Part shown: positions 23,133 through 33,538 of the stretch, one piece after another
How the letters are laid out: each line of letters opens with the position of its first letter
Numbering within the stretch: the stretch's first letter is position 1
Program-made: the position numbers and the translations under genes
From: Variovorax sp. OV700
Lineage (GTDB): Bacteria > Pseudomonadota > Gammaproteobacteria > Burkholderiales > Burkholderiaceae_C
Direction: 5' to 3'
Length of the DNA: 64,000 nucleotides
NCBI RefSeq assembly: GCF_900099805.1
Contig: NZ_FNDR01000007.1
Location: 62,001 to 126,000, forward strand
Notes under the pieces: generated by a model
Databases searched by the model: none
What the model was told of the DNA's origin: nothing
What the model saw: the letters and a program-made list of their open reading frames with translations, nothing else

Positions 23133-24044
23133 ATGCTCGTCACCACCGAACTGCAGACCGAACCCATCCGCGTGTCCAGCTACCGCTGCGATGCGGGTCC
23201 CGAGGCGCAGCCGTTCACCGAGATGCACGTCGACTACTCCGTGTCGTACGTGCGAAAGGGGAGCTTCGGCTTGCGGACGCGTGGCAACGCCTATGAATTG
23301 GTGGCCGGTTCGGTACTGGTGGGCTGCCCCGGCGACGAATACGTCTGCACCCACGACCACCATGTCTGCGGCGACGAATGCCTGGCGTTCCACCTGTCGC
23401 CCGGCTTCGTCGACCTGATCGGCGGCGACCAGCGGACCTGGCGCACCGCGGGGCTGCCGCCGCTGCCTGAACTCATGGTGCTGGGCGAACTCGCGCAGGT
23501 TGCCATCGAGGGCCAGACCGATATCGGCCTGGACGAGCTCGGCATGTGGTTTGCCAGCCGTTTCGTCGAGGTGGCGAGCGGGCGCAGCAAGCCGGCACCC
23601 CAGCCGGCCGCGCCGCGCGACAGACGCCGCGCGGTGGACGCCGCCCTATGGATCGATGCGCACTCGCACGACGACATCGGCCTTGAAGGCGCGGCGTCCG
23701 AGGCCGGCCTGAGCGCCTTCCATTTTCTGCGACTGTTCTCGCAGGTGCTCGGCGTCACGCCGCACCAGTACCTGGTCCGCTCCCGGCTGCGCCACGCGGC
23801 GCGCCTGCTGGCGGACGACGACCGGCCCGTGACCGACGTGGCGTTCGACGTGGGCTTTGCCGACCTGAGCAACTTCGTTCGCACATTTCATCGTGCGGCC
23901 GGCGTGTCGCCGCGCGGCTTCCGCCAGGCCGCCAAGGGCGACCGCAAGATTTTCCAAGACCGCCTGGCAGCCCTGTTCAATGATGACCGCCTGATTCATT
24001 CATCAAGCAGAAAGTCATCGCAATGTACGACCACATCGGACTGA
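23133..24044 (+). CDS. AraC family transcriptional regulator
   Basis: 303-residue regulator with an N-terminal cupin-like sensor domain ([20 protein letters not shown] region) and a C-terminal AraC DNA-binding domain from about residue 170. Both helix-turn-helix units are visible: [21 protein letters not shown] and [21 protein letters not shown]. It starts 31 bases after the molybdoenzyme subunit, so it may regulate that gene or the downstream stress-type genes. The C-terminal 25 residues run into the start of a VOC-gene stump. Confidence 0.92.
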   Translation: MLVTTELQTEPIRVSSYRCDAGPEAQPFTEMHVDYSVSYVRKGSFGLRTRGNAYELVAGSVLVGCPGDEYVCTHDHHVCGDECLAFHLSPGFVDLIGGDQRTWRTAGLPPLPELMVLGELAQVAIEGQTDIGLDELGMWFASRFVEVASGRSKPAPQPAAPRDRRRAVDAALWIDAHSHDDIGLEGAASEAGLSAFHFLRLFSQVLGVTPHQYLVRSRLRHAARLLADDDRPVTDVAFDVGFADLSNFVRTFHRAAGVSPRGFRQAAKGDRKIFQDRLAALFNDDRLIHSSSRKSSQCTTTSD

Positions 24045-24109
24045 AAGTCAAAGAACTCGCCGCCGCGAGCCGGCGCTTCCATGAAGCCGCACCGGCGTCG
24101 CTTCTCTGA
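24023..24109 (+). pseudogene. VOC/glyoxalase family gene stump
   Basis: A 28-codon frame starting [19 protein letters not shown] and ending at TGA 24107-24109. The start matches the N-terminus of small VOC-superfamily (glyoxalase/dioxygenase fold) proteins, which are normally about 120-130 residues. Everything after the first strand and helix is lost. It overlaps the end of the AraC gene and precedes the SRPBCC gene by a few bases. Confidence 0.6.
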
Positions 24110-24120
24110 GGCGCACAACC

Positions 24121-26619
<2,499 letters not shown>

Positions 26620-26676
26620 TCTGAACTTCCGCGCTGCCGCTGCCTCGAACCCCGAAAACGCACGCACACCACAACC

Positions 26677-27336
26677 ATGCGACTCCTGCTTCTCGAAGAC
26701 GACGTGATGATCGGCGAAGCCGTGCTCGACCTGCTGCGGGCCGAGCAGTACGCCGTGGACTGGGTGAAAGACGGTGATGCAGCCGAGTCCGCATTGCGCA
26801 CCCAGCAGTACGACCTGGTGCTGCTCGACCTGGGCGTGCCGCGCCGCGACGGCCTGGAGGTGCTGCGCAACCTGCGTGCCCGCAAGCAGCGCATGCCCGT
26901 GCTGATTGCCACCGCACGAGACTCGGTGCAGCAGCGCATCGAAGGGCTCGATGCGGGCGCCGACGACTACGTGCTCAAGCCCTACGACCTGGACGAACTG
27001 CTGGCCCGCATCCGCGCCTTGCTGCGCCGAGCCGCCGGGCGCGCCGAGCCCGTGTACGAGCACATGGGCGTGAGCATCAATCCCGCCACGCGGGAGGTCA
27101 TGGTGGGCGGGCAGCCGGTGGTGCTGTCGGCGCGCGAATGGGCAGTGCTCGAGCCGCTGATCGCGCGGCCCGGCATGGTGCTGTCGCGTGCCCAGCTGGA
27201 GGAAAAGCTCTACAGCTGGAAGGACGAAATCAGCAGCAATGCCGTCGAGGTCTATGTGCACGGCCTGCGCAAGAAGCTCGGGGCGGAACTGATCCGCAAC
27301 GTGCGCGGCGTAGGCTACATGGTGCCGAAGGCATGA
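26677..27336 (+). CDS. Response regulator, OmpR family (QseB/PmrA-like)
   Basis: 219-residue two-component response regulator. The receiver domain has acidic residues at D8/D9, the phosphoacceptor D51 in LLDLGVP and K101 in VLKPYD. The C-terminal winged-helix domain has the LSAREWAVLEPL and GMVLSRAQLEEKLY region. Similarity to QseB/PmrA proteins is strong in the EDDxMIGEAV and DGLEVLRNLR segments. The stop overlaps the sensor kinase start (ATGA). Confidence 0.94.
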   Translation: MRLLLLEDDVMIGEAVLDLLRAEQYAVDWVKDGDAAESALRTQQYDLVLLDLGVPRRDGLEVLRNLRARKQRMPVLIATARDSVQQRIEGLDAGADDYVLKPYDLDELLARIRALLRRAAGRAEPVYEHMGVSINPATREVMVGGQPVVLSAREWAVLEPLIARPGMVLSRAQLEEKLYSWKDEISSNAVEVYVHGLRKKLGAELIRNVRGVGYMVPKA

Positions 27337-28664
27337 TGCGCGCGCTGACCGGGTCGCTGCGCGCGCGCCTGCTGTGGTTCCTGCTTGCGGCCATCGTGCT
27401 TGCCGCCGGCGCTCAGGCGCTGGTGGCCTACCGCACGGTGTTGAAAGAGGCCGACGACATCTTCGACTATCACATGCAGCAGATGGCGCTCTCTCTGCGT
27501 GCCGGGCTGCCGCCGAGTGCAGCGGTCGGCGGCATCGGCAGCGGTGAGCAGAACTTCGATTTCGTGGTGCAGGTGTGGACCGCCGACGGCGTGCGCATCT
27601 TCGAATCCGCCGAGCAGGCGGCGTTGCCGCAGCTGGCGGTGCTGGGCTTTGCCGACGTGCGTGCGCGCGGCACCACCTACCGCGTGTTCTCGATGCAGAC
27701 GAGCGGGCTGGTCATTCAAGTAGCGCAGGACATGGCGGCGCGCCGCAGCATGGCCCGGTCGCTGGCCCTGCGCACCATTGCACCGGTGGCGTTGATGGCG
27801 CCGCTGCTCATGCTCATCGTCTGGTGGGTGGTGAGCCTTTCACTCGCGCCCGTGGCACGCGTGCGCACGCAGGTCGCATCGCGGCAGGCCGACGATCTTT
27901 CCGCCGTGAGCGAGGAAGGCTTGCCCGACGAGGTGCGCCCGCTGGTGCAGGAGCTCAATCTTCTGTTCGATCGGGTGCGCCATGCCTTCGATGCGCAGAA
28001 GCACTTCGTGGCCGATGCGGCGCACGAGCTGCGCTCGCCGCTCGCCGCGCTGAAACTCCAGGTGCAGGGCTTGCAGCGCGCGCCCGATGCCGCCGCCCGC
28101 GATCTGGCGGTGAGCCGGCTGGTCGCGGGCATCGACCGCGCCACGCGGCTGGTCGAACAGATGCTGGCGCTGGCCCGGCACGAGGCCAGCATGGCCGCCG
28201 GCGCCAAACCGCAGCCGGTCGACCTTGCCGAGGTGGCGCGCCTGGCCATTTCGGATGCGGTCGCGGCCGCGCAGGCCCGGGGCATCGACGTCGGGGTTTC
28301 GCATGCCGACGCCGGGGCCGTGGTGAACGGCCAGCCCGAGGCGCTGCGCATGCTGCTGCGCAACCTGATCGACAACGCCGTCAAGTACACGCCAGAACAA
28401 GGGCGCGTCGACGTCGGTATCGCGATGAACGGTTCAGCGGTTGAACTCAGCGTGGACGACAGCGGGCCCGGACTGCCCGAGGAAGAGCGCGCGCGCGTGC
28501 TCGATCGCTTCTATCGCTCGGGCGAGCCGCAGGCACCCGGAAGCGGGCTCGGTCTCGCGATCGTCAAGTCGATTGCCGACCTGCACGGTGCCACGGTGAC
28601 GCTTGCCGCGTCTCCGAGCCTGGGCGGGTTACGAGTGCTGGTGCGCTTTACCTCGAAGGCCTGA
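27333..28664 (+). CDS. Sensor histidine kinase
   Basis: 443-residue membrane kinase. Transmembrane helices lie at about 13-33 and 149-170, enclosing a periplasmic sensor of about 115 residues. The phosphorylated histidine is H231 in FVADAAHELRSPLAAL. The ATPase domain has the N box in RNLIDNAVKYTPE, DDSGPGLP, and GSGLGLAIVKSIADLHG. It is the partner of the co-translated QseB/PmrA-like response regulator. The stimulus is unknown. Confidence 0.94.
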   Translation: MMRALTGSLRARLLWFLLAAIVLAAGAQALVAYRTVLKEADDIFDYHMQQMALSLRAGLPPSAAVGGIGSGEQNFDFVVQVWTADGVRIFESAEQAALPQLAVLGFADVRARGTTYRVFSMQTSGLVIQVAQDMAARRSMARSLALRTIAPVALMAPLLMLIVWWVVSLSLAPVARVRTQVASRQADDLSAVSEEGLPDEVRPLVQELNLLFDRVRHAFDAQKHFVADAAHELRSPLAALKLQVQGLQRAPDAAARDLAVSRLVAGIDRATRLVEQMLALARHEASMAAGAKPQPVDLAEVARLAISDAVAAAQARGIDVGVSHADAGAVVNGQPEALRMLLRNLIDNAVKYTPEQGRVDVGIAMNGSAVELSVDDSGPGLPEEERARVLDRFYRSGEPQAPGSGLGLAIVKSIADLHGATVTLAASPSLGGLRVLVRFTSKA

Positions 28665-28688
28665 ACTTGTTTCGAGCACTGGCTGCTG

Positions 28689-28705
28689 TTTAAGCCGCGC
28701 TTAAG
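28689..28705 (+). promoter_or_regulatory. QseB/PmrA-type response-regulator box upstream of degP
   Basis: TTTAAG-CCGCG-CTTAAG, two half-sites with 11-base spacing, is close to the CTTAA-N6-CTTAA boxes bound by QseB and PmrA. It lies 61 bases before the degP ATG and directly after the kinase gene, suggesting that the adjacent response regulator controls degP. Confidence 0.55.
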
Positions 28706-28766
28706 CCAGCGCACCGACATTCCTTTCATCGTATTTGCGTACAGACGCATTGAAAGGAAAGCCAGA

Positions 28767-30236
28767 ATGAACACCCGCCTCACTTCTCCGCATGCCCTGG
28801 TCGTCGCCTTGGCGACCGCCGGGGTGATCGGTGCCGTCGGTGCCGGCGCCTACACCAGTGCCCGTGCCGTGAACGCCCCAACCAACGCCGCGAGCGTGGC
28901 GCCCGCCGCGATGGTGACGCTGCCCGACTTCTCGACCATCACCTTGCGCGATGGCCCCGCGGTCGTCAACATCAGCGTGACTGGCACCGCGAAGGCATCG
29001 GACGCCGAAGCGGCCGAGATGCAGGGCATCGACCCCGATGATCCGATGTTCCAGTTCTTCCGCCGCTTCCAGGGCCAGATGGGCCCGCGCGCCCAGCAGC
29101 GCGACGTCCCGGTGCGGGCGCAGGGCTCGGGCTTCATCGTGAGCCCGGACGGCCTCATCATGACCAACGCGCACGTGGTCAAAGACGCGAAGGAGGTCAC
29201 GGTCAAGCTGACCGACCGGCGCGAATACCGCGCGAAGGTGCTCGGCGCCGACGCCAAGACCGACATCGCGGTGCTCAAGATCGATGCCAAGAACCTGCCC
29301 ACGCTGGCGCTGGGCAACACCAAGGACCTGAAGGTCGGCGAATGGGTGCTGGCCATCGGCTCCCCGTTCGGATTCGAGAACACGGTCACTGCCGGCGTGG
29401 TGAGCGCCAAGGGCCGTTCGCTGCCGGACGACAGCTACGTGCCGTTCATCCAGACCGACGTGGCGGTGAACCCCGGCAACTCGGGCGGGCCGCTGCTCAA
29501 CACGCGCGGCGAGGTGGTCGGCATCAACTCGCAGATCTACAGCCGCAGCGGCGGCTACCAGGGCGTGTCGTTCGCCATTCCGATCGACGTGGCGGTGCAG
29601 GTGAAGGATCAGATCGTCGCGACCGGCAAGGCTACGCATGCGCGTCTTGGCGTGGCGGTGCAGGAGGTGAACCAGGCCTTTGCCGACTCCTTCAAGCTCG
29701 ACAAGCCCGAGGGCGCGCTGGTCTCGAACATCGAGAAGGGCGGCCCTGGCGACAAGGCCGGCCTGAAAGCGGGCGACGTGATCCGCAAGGTCGACAGCGA
29801 GCCCATCGTCTCGTCGGGCGATCTGCCTGCGGTGATCGGCCAGCAGACGCCGGGCAAGAAGGTGACGCTCGAAGTGTGGCGCCAGGGCGAGCGCCAGGAG
29901 ATTTCCGCCAAGCTGGGTGATGCGAGCGACAAGCCCACGCAGGTCGCAAAGAACGACAGTGCCGCGGGCCAGGGCAAGCTCGGCCTGGCGCTGCGGCCCC
30001 TGCAGCCGCAGGAAAAGCGCGAAGCCGCGATCGAGAACGGCCTGCTGATCGAAGACGTTGCGGGACCATCGGCCCTGGCCGGGGTGCAGGCTGGCGACGT
30101 GCTGCTGGCCATCAACGGCACGCCCGCCAAGACCCTGGAGCAGGTACGCGAGGTGGTGGCCAAGGCCGACAAGTCGGTGGCGCTCCTGATCCAGCGCGGC
30201 GAAGACAAGATCTTCGTGCCGGTGCGGATTGGATGA
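28767..30236 (+). CDS. degP: Periplasmic serine protease/chaperone, DegP/HtrA (Do) family
   Basis: 489-residue Do-family protease for periplasmic quality control. A signal-like hydrophobic segment lies at about 9-28. The catalytic triad is H136 (TNAHVV), D166 (TDIAVLK) and S239 (GNSGGPL). Two PDZ domains follow, at about 290-375 and 395-485. DegQ or MucD are equally good names. A QseB/PmrA-type box precedes it, so it may belong to the adjacent two-component envelope regulon. Confidence 0.94.
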   Translation: MNTRLTSPHALVVALATAGVIGAVGAGAYTSARAVNAPTNAASVAPAAMVTLPDFSTITLRDGPAVVNISVTGTAKASDAEAAEMQGIDPDDPMFQFFRRFQGQMGPRAQQRDVPVRAQGSGFIVSPDGLIMTNAHVVKDAKEVTVKLTDRREYRAKVLGADAKTDIAVLKIDAKNLPTLALGNTKDLKVGEWVLAIGSPFGFENTVTAGVVSAKGRSLPDDSYVPFIQTDVAVNPGNSGGPLLNTRGEVVGINSQIYSRSGGYQGVSFAIPIDVAVQVKDQIVATGKATHARLGVAVQEVNQAFADSFKLDKPEGALVSNIEKGGPGDKAGLKAGDVIRKVDSEPIVSSGDLPAVIGQQTPGKKVTLEVWRQGERQEISAKLGDASDKPTQVAKNDSAAGQGKLGLALRPLQPQEKREAAIENGLLIEDVAGPSALAGVQAGDVLLAINGTPAKTLEQVREVVAKADKSVALLIQRGEDKIFVPVRIG

Positions 30237-30264
30237 GATCCCGTCCCAGGCGCCCGGAAGAAAC

Positions 30265-30567
30265 GTGACCTCATCGACCGGTGGCCTTTCGGCGCACATC
30301 CTGCCCACCTCGGCCACCATGATCGGCGTGTGCATGACGGTGATGTCGATCGGCCACCTGGGCCCGCGCGACGACCTGCGGCTGCTCATCGACCGCATGC
30401 TGGCCATCGACGCACTGGTCTTCCTGGCCAGCGCGCTGCTGTCCTTTATCTCGATGCGGTCGCGCAGATCAGGCGTTCGGCTGGAGGCCTGGGGCGAGAT
30501 GGTCTTCATCGCCGGACTCGCGTTGCTGGCGCTGGGCGCCGTCACCCTGGCGTTTGCCTTGCGCTGA
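30265..30567 (+). CDS. Small multi-pass membrane protein, function unknown
   Basis: About 100 residues with three hydrophobic helices (roughly 10-28, 43-63 and 78-98). A SIGHLGPRDDLRLLIDRMLAIDA segment lies between the first two. I chose GTG 30265 because GGAAG lies four bases upstream; a TTG at 30229 would overlap degP. No function is recognised. Similar short proteins occur in related bacteria (recalled). Confidence 0.65.
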   Translation: MTSSTGGLSAHILPTSATMIGVCMTVMSIGHLGPRDDLRLLIDRMLAIDALVFLASALLSFISMRSRRSGVRLEAWGEMVFIAGLALLALGAVTLAFALR

Positions 30568-30656
30568 AGCTAACGCTCGCGGCCTTGTCGAGCCGCGCCG
30601 CCACCAGCGCAAGATGCCCGGCCGGTTCCCTGGGTCAGAGGGGAGCCTGGCTGCGC

Positions 30657-30872
30657 TTACAGCTCTTTGCTGCCGGCGTCGTTGTCGGGGACCTGCGCAT
30701 CGAGTTCGTCCTTGATCGTCCTGTCTCCGCGGACCGCCAGATACAACACGGCACCCAGCCCAAGCACGACGACGACGATCACGGCGAAAAAGCCGCTTCC
30801 AAAGGTCCACCACCAAAACAAACCGCTTGCAAGAAGCAGAAGCGCAACCAAGAGTAAAGAGTTCAAGTGCAT
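30657..30872 (-). CDS. Small membrane protein, hypothetical
   Basis: 71 residues beginning MHLNSLLLVALLLLASG, with two adjacent hydrophobic helices (about 3-23 and 27-49) and a charged C-terminal tail of about 20 residues. The frame stays open far upstream to 31451, but that part is G+C-driven and not protein-like. No good ribosome-binding site is seen. Function unknown. Confidence 0.5.
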   Translation of the reverse strand: MHLNSLLLVALLLLASGLFWWWTFGSGFFAVIVVVVLGLGAVLYLAVRGDRTIKDELDAQVPDNDAGSKEL

Positions 30873-30988
30873 GCACCGCGCTGATAGACGTTGGCGGTAA
30901 TGTACGCGGCGTTGGCTGCCCGAGGCCTGACTTTGGGTCTGGGATATACCCTCTTTTCGGGTTTTCGCGATGTCACTACGTCCGATGC

Positions 30989-31201
30989 CTAAGCCGATCC
31001 AAAGTAGCGGGCGGCAGCGCGGCCCAGGTTGGTGATCTCGCTCACTGTCGCGCAGAGCGGCATGGCGCTGTGTGGCGGTGAGAACGCGACCTTGATGTAC
31101 CCGGCGTCTCGCAGGTCCTTGAGCCGGTCTATTTCGGACGGACTGGAGAACTGCATCGGCAACCGCGATGCCAGGATCTGGGTGAAAAGCGCATACGCCA
31201 A
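30989..31201 (-). CDS. Conserved hypothetical protein
   Basis: 70 residues starting at TTG 31201, preceded by GGGAG at a suitable distance. Segments such as ASRLPMQFSSPSEIDRLKDLRDAGY and AMPLCATVSEITNLGR resemble a family of small conserved Burkholderiales proteins (recalled). The alternation of helix and short strand suggests a winged-helix-like fold, but no function is known. Confidence 0.6.
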   Translation of the reverse strand: MAYALFTQILASRLPMQFSSPSEIDRLKDLRDAGYIKVAFSPPHSAMPLCATVSEITNLGRAAARYFGSA

Positions 31202-31441
31202 GTTGCATCTCCCGATTCAAGGGGAAATCGGGCGACACGCCGTCGCCCGGGCTTCGACCTGGATCGGTGCGAGCCTGTACCCCGTTCACCCATCCGGTCC
31301 GGAAGATACCCTGATCGGCGCGTCCTATCGATTCCACGTCCGACATAGGCCTCAGCCGGTTCGATGCCGCCGCAGAAGGCGCAAAGAGGGTACTCATGAG
31401 GGATTTCATCCGCGCAGACTGCAGCCTATGCTTTCGCAACC

Positions 31442-31678
31442 ATGACCGCATCCCTGATGGATTTCGATCTGCCGGAGGGCTGGAGTTGCTCGGTGGAACT
31501 CGAGCTCACGACCGAGGGTGTCTATGCCGGACGGGCCGAACTTCGGCACGAATTCACGCAGTGCTGCGTACTGGTGGTGACCCAGCAGCCGACTTGTGAA
31601 GCCGCACTCGAATGTATGAAGTTTCGCGCCGCTCGTTTCGTGGAGGAGTGGAACTCCAGGCTGGCACAGCCCATGTAG
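31442..31678 (+). CDS. Hypothetical protein
   Basis: 78 residues, DLPEGWSCSVELELTTEGVYAG region at the start and EEWNSRLAQPM at the end. Alternating polar and hydrophobic residues suggest a small beta-rich protein. No family is recognised and no ribosome-binding site is obvious. A terminator hairpin follows the stop by about 20 bases. It is the last chromosomal gene before the prophage. Confidence 0.55.
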   Translation: MTASLMDFDLPEGWSCSVELELTTEGVYAGRAELRHEFTQCCVLVVTQQPTCEAALECMKFRAARFVEEWNSRLAQPM

Positions 31679-31698
31679 CCGGTGTGCCCCAAAAGGAA

Positions 31699-31729
31699 AT
31701 GCCCCGTCACCTTTTGAGTGGCGGGGCAT
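31699..31729. terminator. Bidirectional terminator next to the tRNA-Asn fragment
   Basis: An 12-base stem ATGCCCCGTCAC pairs with GTGGCGGGGCAT (one wobble) around CTTTTGA. T-rich runs lie on the minus-strand side. It probably ends the original tRNA-Asn transcript on the minus strand and the small plus-strand gene. Confidence 0.7.
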
Positions 31730-31751
31730 CCAGAGGCCTTGCGGCTTATTT

Positions 31752-31797
31752 TGGCTCCTCGACCTGGGCTCGAACCAGGGACCTACGGATTAACAGT
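31752..31797 (-). other. Prophage attachment site: 3' fragment of tRNA-Asn
   Basis: Read on the minus strand, this matches the 3' part of tRNA-Asn: the anticodon GTT (31792-31794), the variable region, the T-arm GGTTCGAGCC and the acceptor end with CCA. The 5' half (D-arm and acceptor 5' strand) is absent upstream. A truncated tRNA beside an integrase is the usual footprint of integration into a tRNA gene; the complete tRNA-Asn should lie at the other prophage end, outside this window. Confidence 0.8.
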
Positions 31798-32192
31798 CGG
31801 AAGGCGGTTCGGGCCGTTACGCCGCATGGATGCTGTGATTTCGCATCTCGACTGCCAAACAATTCCATCGGACTGATCCCCTATAAGTGCCTATAAATTG
31901 AGCAAAAGTGGGGGCAAAAACACTGGATATTTGGCAGCGCCCTCCGTCGCCCGACGGGGCTGCTCCATGCTGAGTACGCTCTTGAGCGCGCGCGAGCCCA
32001 CTTTGGAGGGCCGGGCCGCTGGAGTGCGACATCTGTTAAGGGGTGTCTGTTTGCGTGCGGCATGTCTCGCCACAACGGATGTCACCGGCGCTGTGGCCTC
32101 CCTCCAACCGCTTCAGAGCAGGAAAGCTCCAAGCGACATAGTCGATGGGACGCCCATGAAGCTAAGATGCCTCAAGAACTTTTAGAGGGCTC
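31798..32192. other. Prophage-end intergenic region
   Basis: About 395 bases with no convincing gene. It holds a short direct repeat, CCTATAA at 31880-31886 and 31890-31896, that could be integrase arm sites or a promoter -10. It also holds a perfect CCGTCG-CC-CGACGG hairpin at 31944-31957. The frame 31898-32185 is open, but its composition looks random. Confidence 0.5.
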
Positions 32193-33029
32193 GTGATGGA
32201 GTGGACAACCGCAGCAAGTTTGGTGATTCGCCTCGGCAAGCAGGGATACGATAAACGGCATTCGATCCAAAAATATTGGACACGTACGAAGGCTTATTTG
32301 GACGTTGGACGAACTCAGGTGGTGGTCACTGGGCACGCAAATGGGGGGAAGTCCATTCTGGTCGCTCAAATGCATGGAAGAGCGAGGGATTGGATAGCGG
32401 AAGAATTACCTCGCGAATCTCGAATGGTTGAGGTCGATGCAATTTCACTGGGCGAGTGGGCAAAATTGGTCCGCGTTCTACCCGGCCAGACTGGATACAG
32501 GACGCATGGAGAGATTGAGGCTTTCGAAGGAAATGAAGAGCTCGAAGGGGTTATTCATGTTGTCAATTTCGGATATGTTCATCCCCGAAATCCTGTTGTG
32601 GCTGAAGCTTTGATAAAAAATGATGGGTTAGATACGGTGGAAAAATTGAGGGCCGCCAACCTTGATAGTGAAATTCAAACCTTAACAGCTCTATTGACCG
32701 ATGTCCGCAAAGCGCATGTCCGACACAGGCGGCCAAAATGGTTGGTGATTGCAGTGAATAAAGTTGATTTGTTTGCCGATCGCCGGGATGAGGCTCTACG
32801 CTTCTATCATCCGAGCGGGCAGGGCGCATTTAGTAAAGTGCTAAGGGAATTTCAAAACGAGGTAGGGCAAAACAATTTTCCTATCTACGTGCTTCAGGCC
32901 TGCGCGTTTGAAACAGCCTTTAACTGGAACGGTGCGACAATTGATTCCGGACTAAAGAAGCAAGAGCAAGTGGAAATCTTGCGGGAATTCGTCGAGACTG
33001 TAGCAGTCGTTTCGGAGATGCATAAGTGA
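32193..33029 (+). CDS. GTPase-like P-loop protein, phage cargo
   Basis: 278-residue protein with a P-loop GHANGGKS (47-54), a G3-like LPGQ (about 96-99, without the usual aspartate) and a G4 motif NKVD (189-192). The last gives guanine specificity, so GTP is the likely ligand. No known family is recognised beyond the small-GTPase fold. Base composition is much more A+T-rich than the surroundings (26 of 60 G+C in the line at 32581), indicating transfer. GTG 32193 or ATG 32196 follow AGAGGG. Its stop overlaps the next gene (GTGA). It is oriented away from the integrase, in the classic cargo position between att and int. Confidence 0.8.
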   Translation: MMEWTTAASLVIRLGKQGYDKRHSIQKYWTRTKAYLDVGRTQVVVTGHANGGKSILVAQMHGRARDWIAEELPRESRMVEVDAISLGEWAKLVRVLPGQTGYRTHGEIEAFEGNEELEGVIHVVNFGYVHPRNPVVAEALIKNDGLDTVEKLRAANLDSEIQTLTALLTDVRKAHVRHRRPKWLVIAVNKVDLFADRRDEALRFYHPSGQGAFSKVLREFQNEVGQNNFPIYVLQACAFETAFNWNGATIDSGLKKQEQVEILREFVETVAVVSEMHK

Positions 33030-33502
33030 GCGCCGGCGGTCTCGCTCCATCTCCCGAAAGCGAGCTTGATGAACTTATTGCACTCGCTGAGCAAACGACG
33101 GCTAGTAAAGATGCACTCGAAACAGAACTTGAAAAAGGGCGGTCGCAACTCTGGCTACTATTTTCCGTGACGACGGTCGGCTCAGTAATCTCAATGATGG
33201 CAGCTATCTCGGCGCTCCTCGGCGGCTTTCAACTCGCTCAATACACAATTCCGTCGCAGATCATCTTGATTGTGATGGCTCTATTGTTTAGTGTGGGCGG
33301 AGGATACATGATTACGCGAAGAATTTCATTTCTCCAGCACATCAAGCGAGATCTCCAACTTGAGCGAGAAATTTGTTTAAGCCTGCTGTCAATGATTGAC
33401 GACCAAATTCAAAGAGTGCTTCGTCGCCAAACTCTTTCGCCAGTTGCGCTCGCCACCATCCAAATCAGGATTAAGCGACTTGATAGATTCCGAGATAAAT
33501 GA
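33026..33502 (+). CDS. Two-TM coiled-coil membrane protein, partner of the GTPase
   Basis: 158 residues. An acidic, coiled-coil-like N-terminus (10-38) leads to two membrane helices (about 41-67 and 76-98), and a long charged helical cytoplasmic C-terminus follows. GTG 33026 overlaps the GTPase stop by four bases, so the two proteins are made together. A GTPase coupled to a membrane protein suggests a signal sensed inside the cell acting on the membrane. No family is recognised; the defence role is inferred only from location. Confidence 0.75.
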   Translation: MSAGGLAPSPESELDELIALAEQTTASKDALETELEKGRSQLWLLFSVTTVGSVISMMAAISALLGGFQLAQYTIPSQIILIVMALLFSVGGGYMITRRISFLQHIKRDLQLEREICLSLLSMIDDQIQRVLRRQTLSPVALATIQIRIKRLDRFRDK

Positions 33503-33538
33503 GTGCAAGTCTGACAATCGTTTGCAGGCAGGACTAAT

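Noticed and set aside
19805..23167. 1120-codon minus-strand frame across aat and the molybdoenzyme gene
   Set aside because: Antisense to a clear molybdenum hydroxylase and out of frame with aat; composition is that of a shadow frame.
31752..31850. Complete tRNA-Asn gene on the minus strand
   Set aside because: Only the 3' part from the anticodon stem to CCA matches; the sequence that should encode the D-arm and 5' acceptor strand does not fold as a tRNA.
31898..32185. 95-codon plus-strand frame in the prophage-end gap
   Set aside because: No ribosome-binding site, random-looking composition and no recognisable pattern.
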